Part shown: positions 32,826 to 34,432 of the stretch, one piece after another
How the letters are laid out: each line of letters starts with the position of its first letter
Numbering within the stretch: the stretch's first letter is position 1
From: Spirochaetia bacterium
GTDB lineage: Bacteria; Spirochaetota; Spirochaetia; CADAEX01
Direction: 5' to 3'
Assembly: GCA_017554185.1 (NCBI GenBank)
Contig: JAFZIU010000128.1
Span: forward strand, 1 to 34,432
Length of the DNA: 34,432 nt
Notes under the pieces: model-generated
The model's input: the letters and a program-made list of their open reading frames with translations, nothing else
Database searches by the model: none
Told to the model about the DNA's origin: nothing
Made by a program: the position numbers and the translations under genes

Positions 32826-33266
32826 CTATACTCCTGTGGAACCGAACCCCCCGGCACCACGGTCTGTGGCATCAAGCGAATCTGACATTACAAACATGCC
32901 ATGGGTCACCGGTGCTATAACCATCTGTGCTATCCTGTCGCCACGGTGGATCACAAAATCCTCCGAGCCGTGGTTTATCATAATTATCTTAACTTCGCCC
33001 CGGTAGTCGGAGTCGATGGTGCCGGGGGTGTTGACCAGGCTTATGCCGTGCTTTATGGCAAGGCCGGACCGGGGCCGTATCTGGGCCTCGTACCCCACTG
33101 GCAGCTGGATGGAAAGACCGGTTGGAACCAGATACCGCTGGCCAGGCTTGATCACTACATCTTCCTGGATATATGCCTTGAGGTCTGCCCCTGCAGCCTC
33201 TGCCGATGAATAGACAGGCAGAAACTCCTTATCTTCGGCCTTGCAGATAACTTTTACAATTTCCAT
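32826..33266 (-). CDS. dut: dUTP diphosphatase
   Basis: Trimeric dUTPase converting dUTP to dUMP and PPi, which keeps uracil out of DNA and supplies thymidylate synthesis. All five motifs are visible: [30 protein letters not shown] with the catalytic Asp, RGDRIAQMV, and the C-terminal [14 protein letters not shown] 33266 (MEIVKV, 146 residues) is preferred; an in-frame ATG at 33281 directly abuts the pnp terminator's T tract and has no ribosome site. It follows pnp and precedes lptF by 6 nt. Confidence 0.94.
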   Translation of the reverse strand: MEIVKVICKAEDKEFLPVYSSAEAAGADLKAYIQEDVVIKPGQRYLVPTGLSIQLPVGYEAQIRPRSGLAIKHGISLVNTPGTIDSDYRGEVKIIMINHGSEDFVIHRGDRIAQMVIAPVTHGMFVMSDSLDATDRGAGGFGSTGV

Positions 33267-33284
33267 AGTCATCACATCCATTTT

Positions 33285-33312
33285 AAAAAAGGGATATGCA
33301 ACCGCATATCCC
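33285..33312 (-). terminator. Terminator after pnp
   Basis: GGGATATGC (33291-33299), loop AACC, GCATATCCC (33304-33312); on the minus strand the 9-bp stem is followed by TTTTTT (33290-33285). It separates pnp from dut, so dut and the envelope genes rely on readthrough or a promoter near the pnp end. Confidence 0.88.
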
Positions 33313-33338
33313 CTCAGTTTATTCCGTTATATACAGAA

Positions 33339-34432
<1,094 letters not shown>

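Overview
The window looks like chromosomal DNA of a host-associated spirochaete, most probably a Treponema of the rumen, gut or oral type. This is an inference from gene content, not a database result. The indicators are GreA fused to a very long N-terminal region, an rnfCDGEAB cluster, multi-copy YD-type repeat proteins, a GH57-like protein and a spirochaete-style lipobox. No rRNA, tRNA, CRISPR array, integrase or transposase was seen. Most of the window is balanced to moderately GC-rich. The stretch from about 4640 to 7120 is strikingly AT-rich.

Layout. (1) 1-543: J-domain membrane protein, cut by the left edge, divergent from (2) 639-4634: a plus-strand operon of a histidinol-dehydrogenase-family protein, folC and an NFACT/RqcH-like protein, with overlapping genes. 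(3) 4684-9075: an accessory region with three proteins built of 19/21-residue YD-type repeats, an orphan AT-rich tail-anchored protein and a small lipoprotein. It is punctuated by three similar CCCC-N6-GGGG terminators. (4) 9157-12764: a LytS-type sensor kinase with a CACHE-like sensor and PAS-like domains, and its response regulator. It is divergent from a degenerate MEMO-family protein (12870-13673). (5) 13663-16548: a polar amino-acid ABC transporter operon (binding protein, permease, ATPase) followed by a cytidylate-kinase-like gene. (6) 16610-23279: rnfCDGEAB, a redox-driven ion pump, followed closely by a GH57-fold protein that lacks the catalytic residues. (7) 23412-27738, plus strand: a six-helix Pr6Pr-like membrane protein, then a TPR protein with a long GreA fusion. 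(8) 27765-34432, minus strand: pnp (cut by the right edge), dut, lptF, lptG, tgt and murJ, an RNA and envelope cluster.

Genes acting together: Rnf couples ferredoxin/NAD redox to an ion gradient. The SBP-permease-ATPase set imports amino acids, and a terminator hairpin after the binding protein would favour its excess. The kinase and regulator form a two-component pair. LptF/LptG and MurJ serve the envelope, and the TPR protein probably shares a transcript with GreA.

The most interesting parts are the YD-repeat region, especially the AT-rich divergent pair at 4684-6984; three family members whose catalytic or metal residues are replaced (HisD-like, MEMO-like and GH57-like); and promoters placed so close to start codons that several mRNAs should be leaderless or nearly so. 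Comparisons with family residues were made from memory and by eye, without alignment software.
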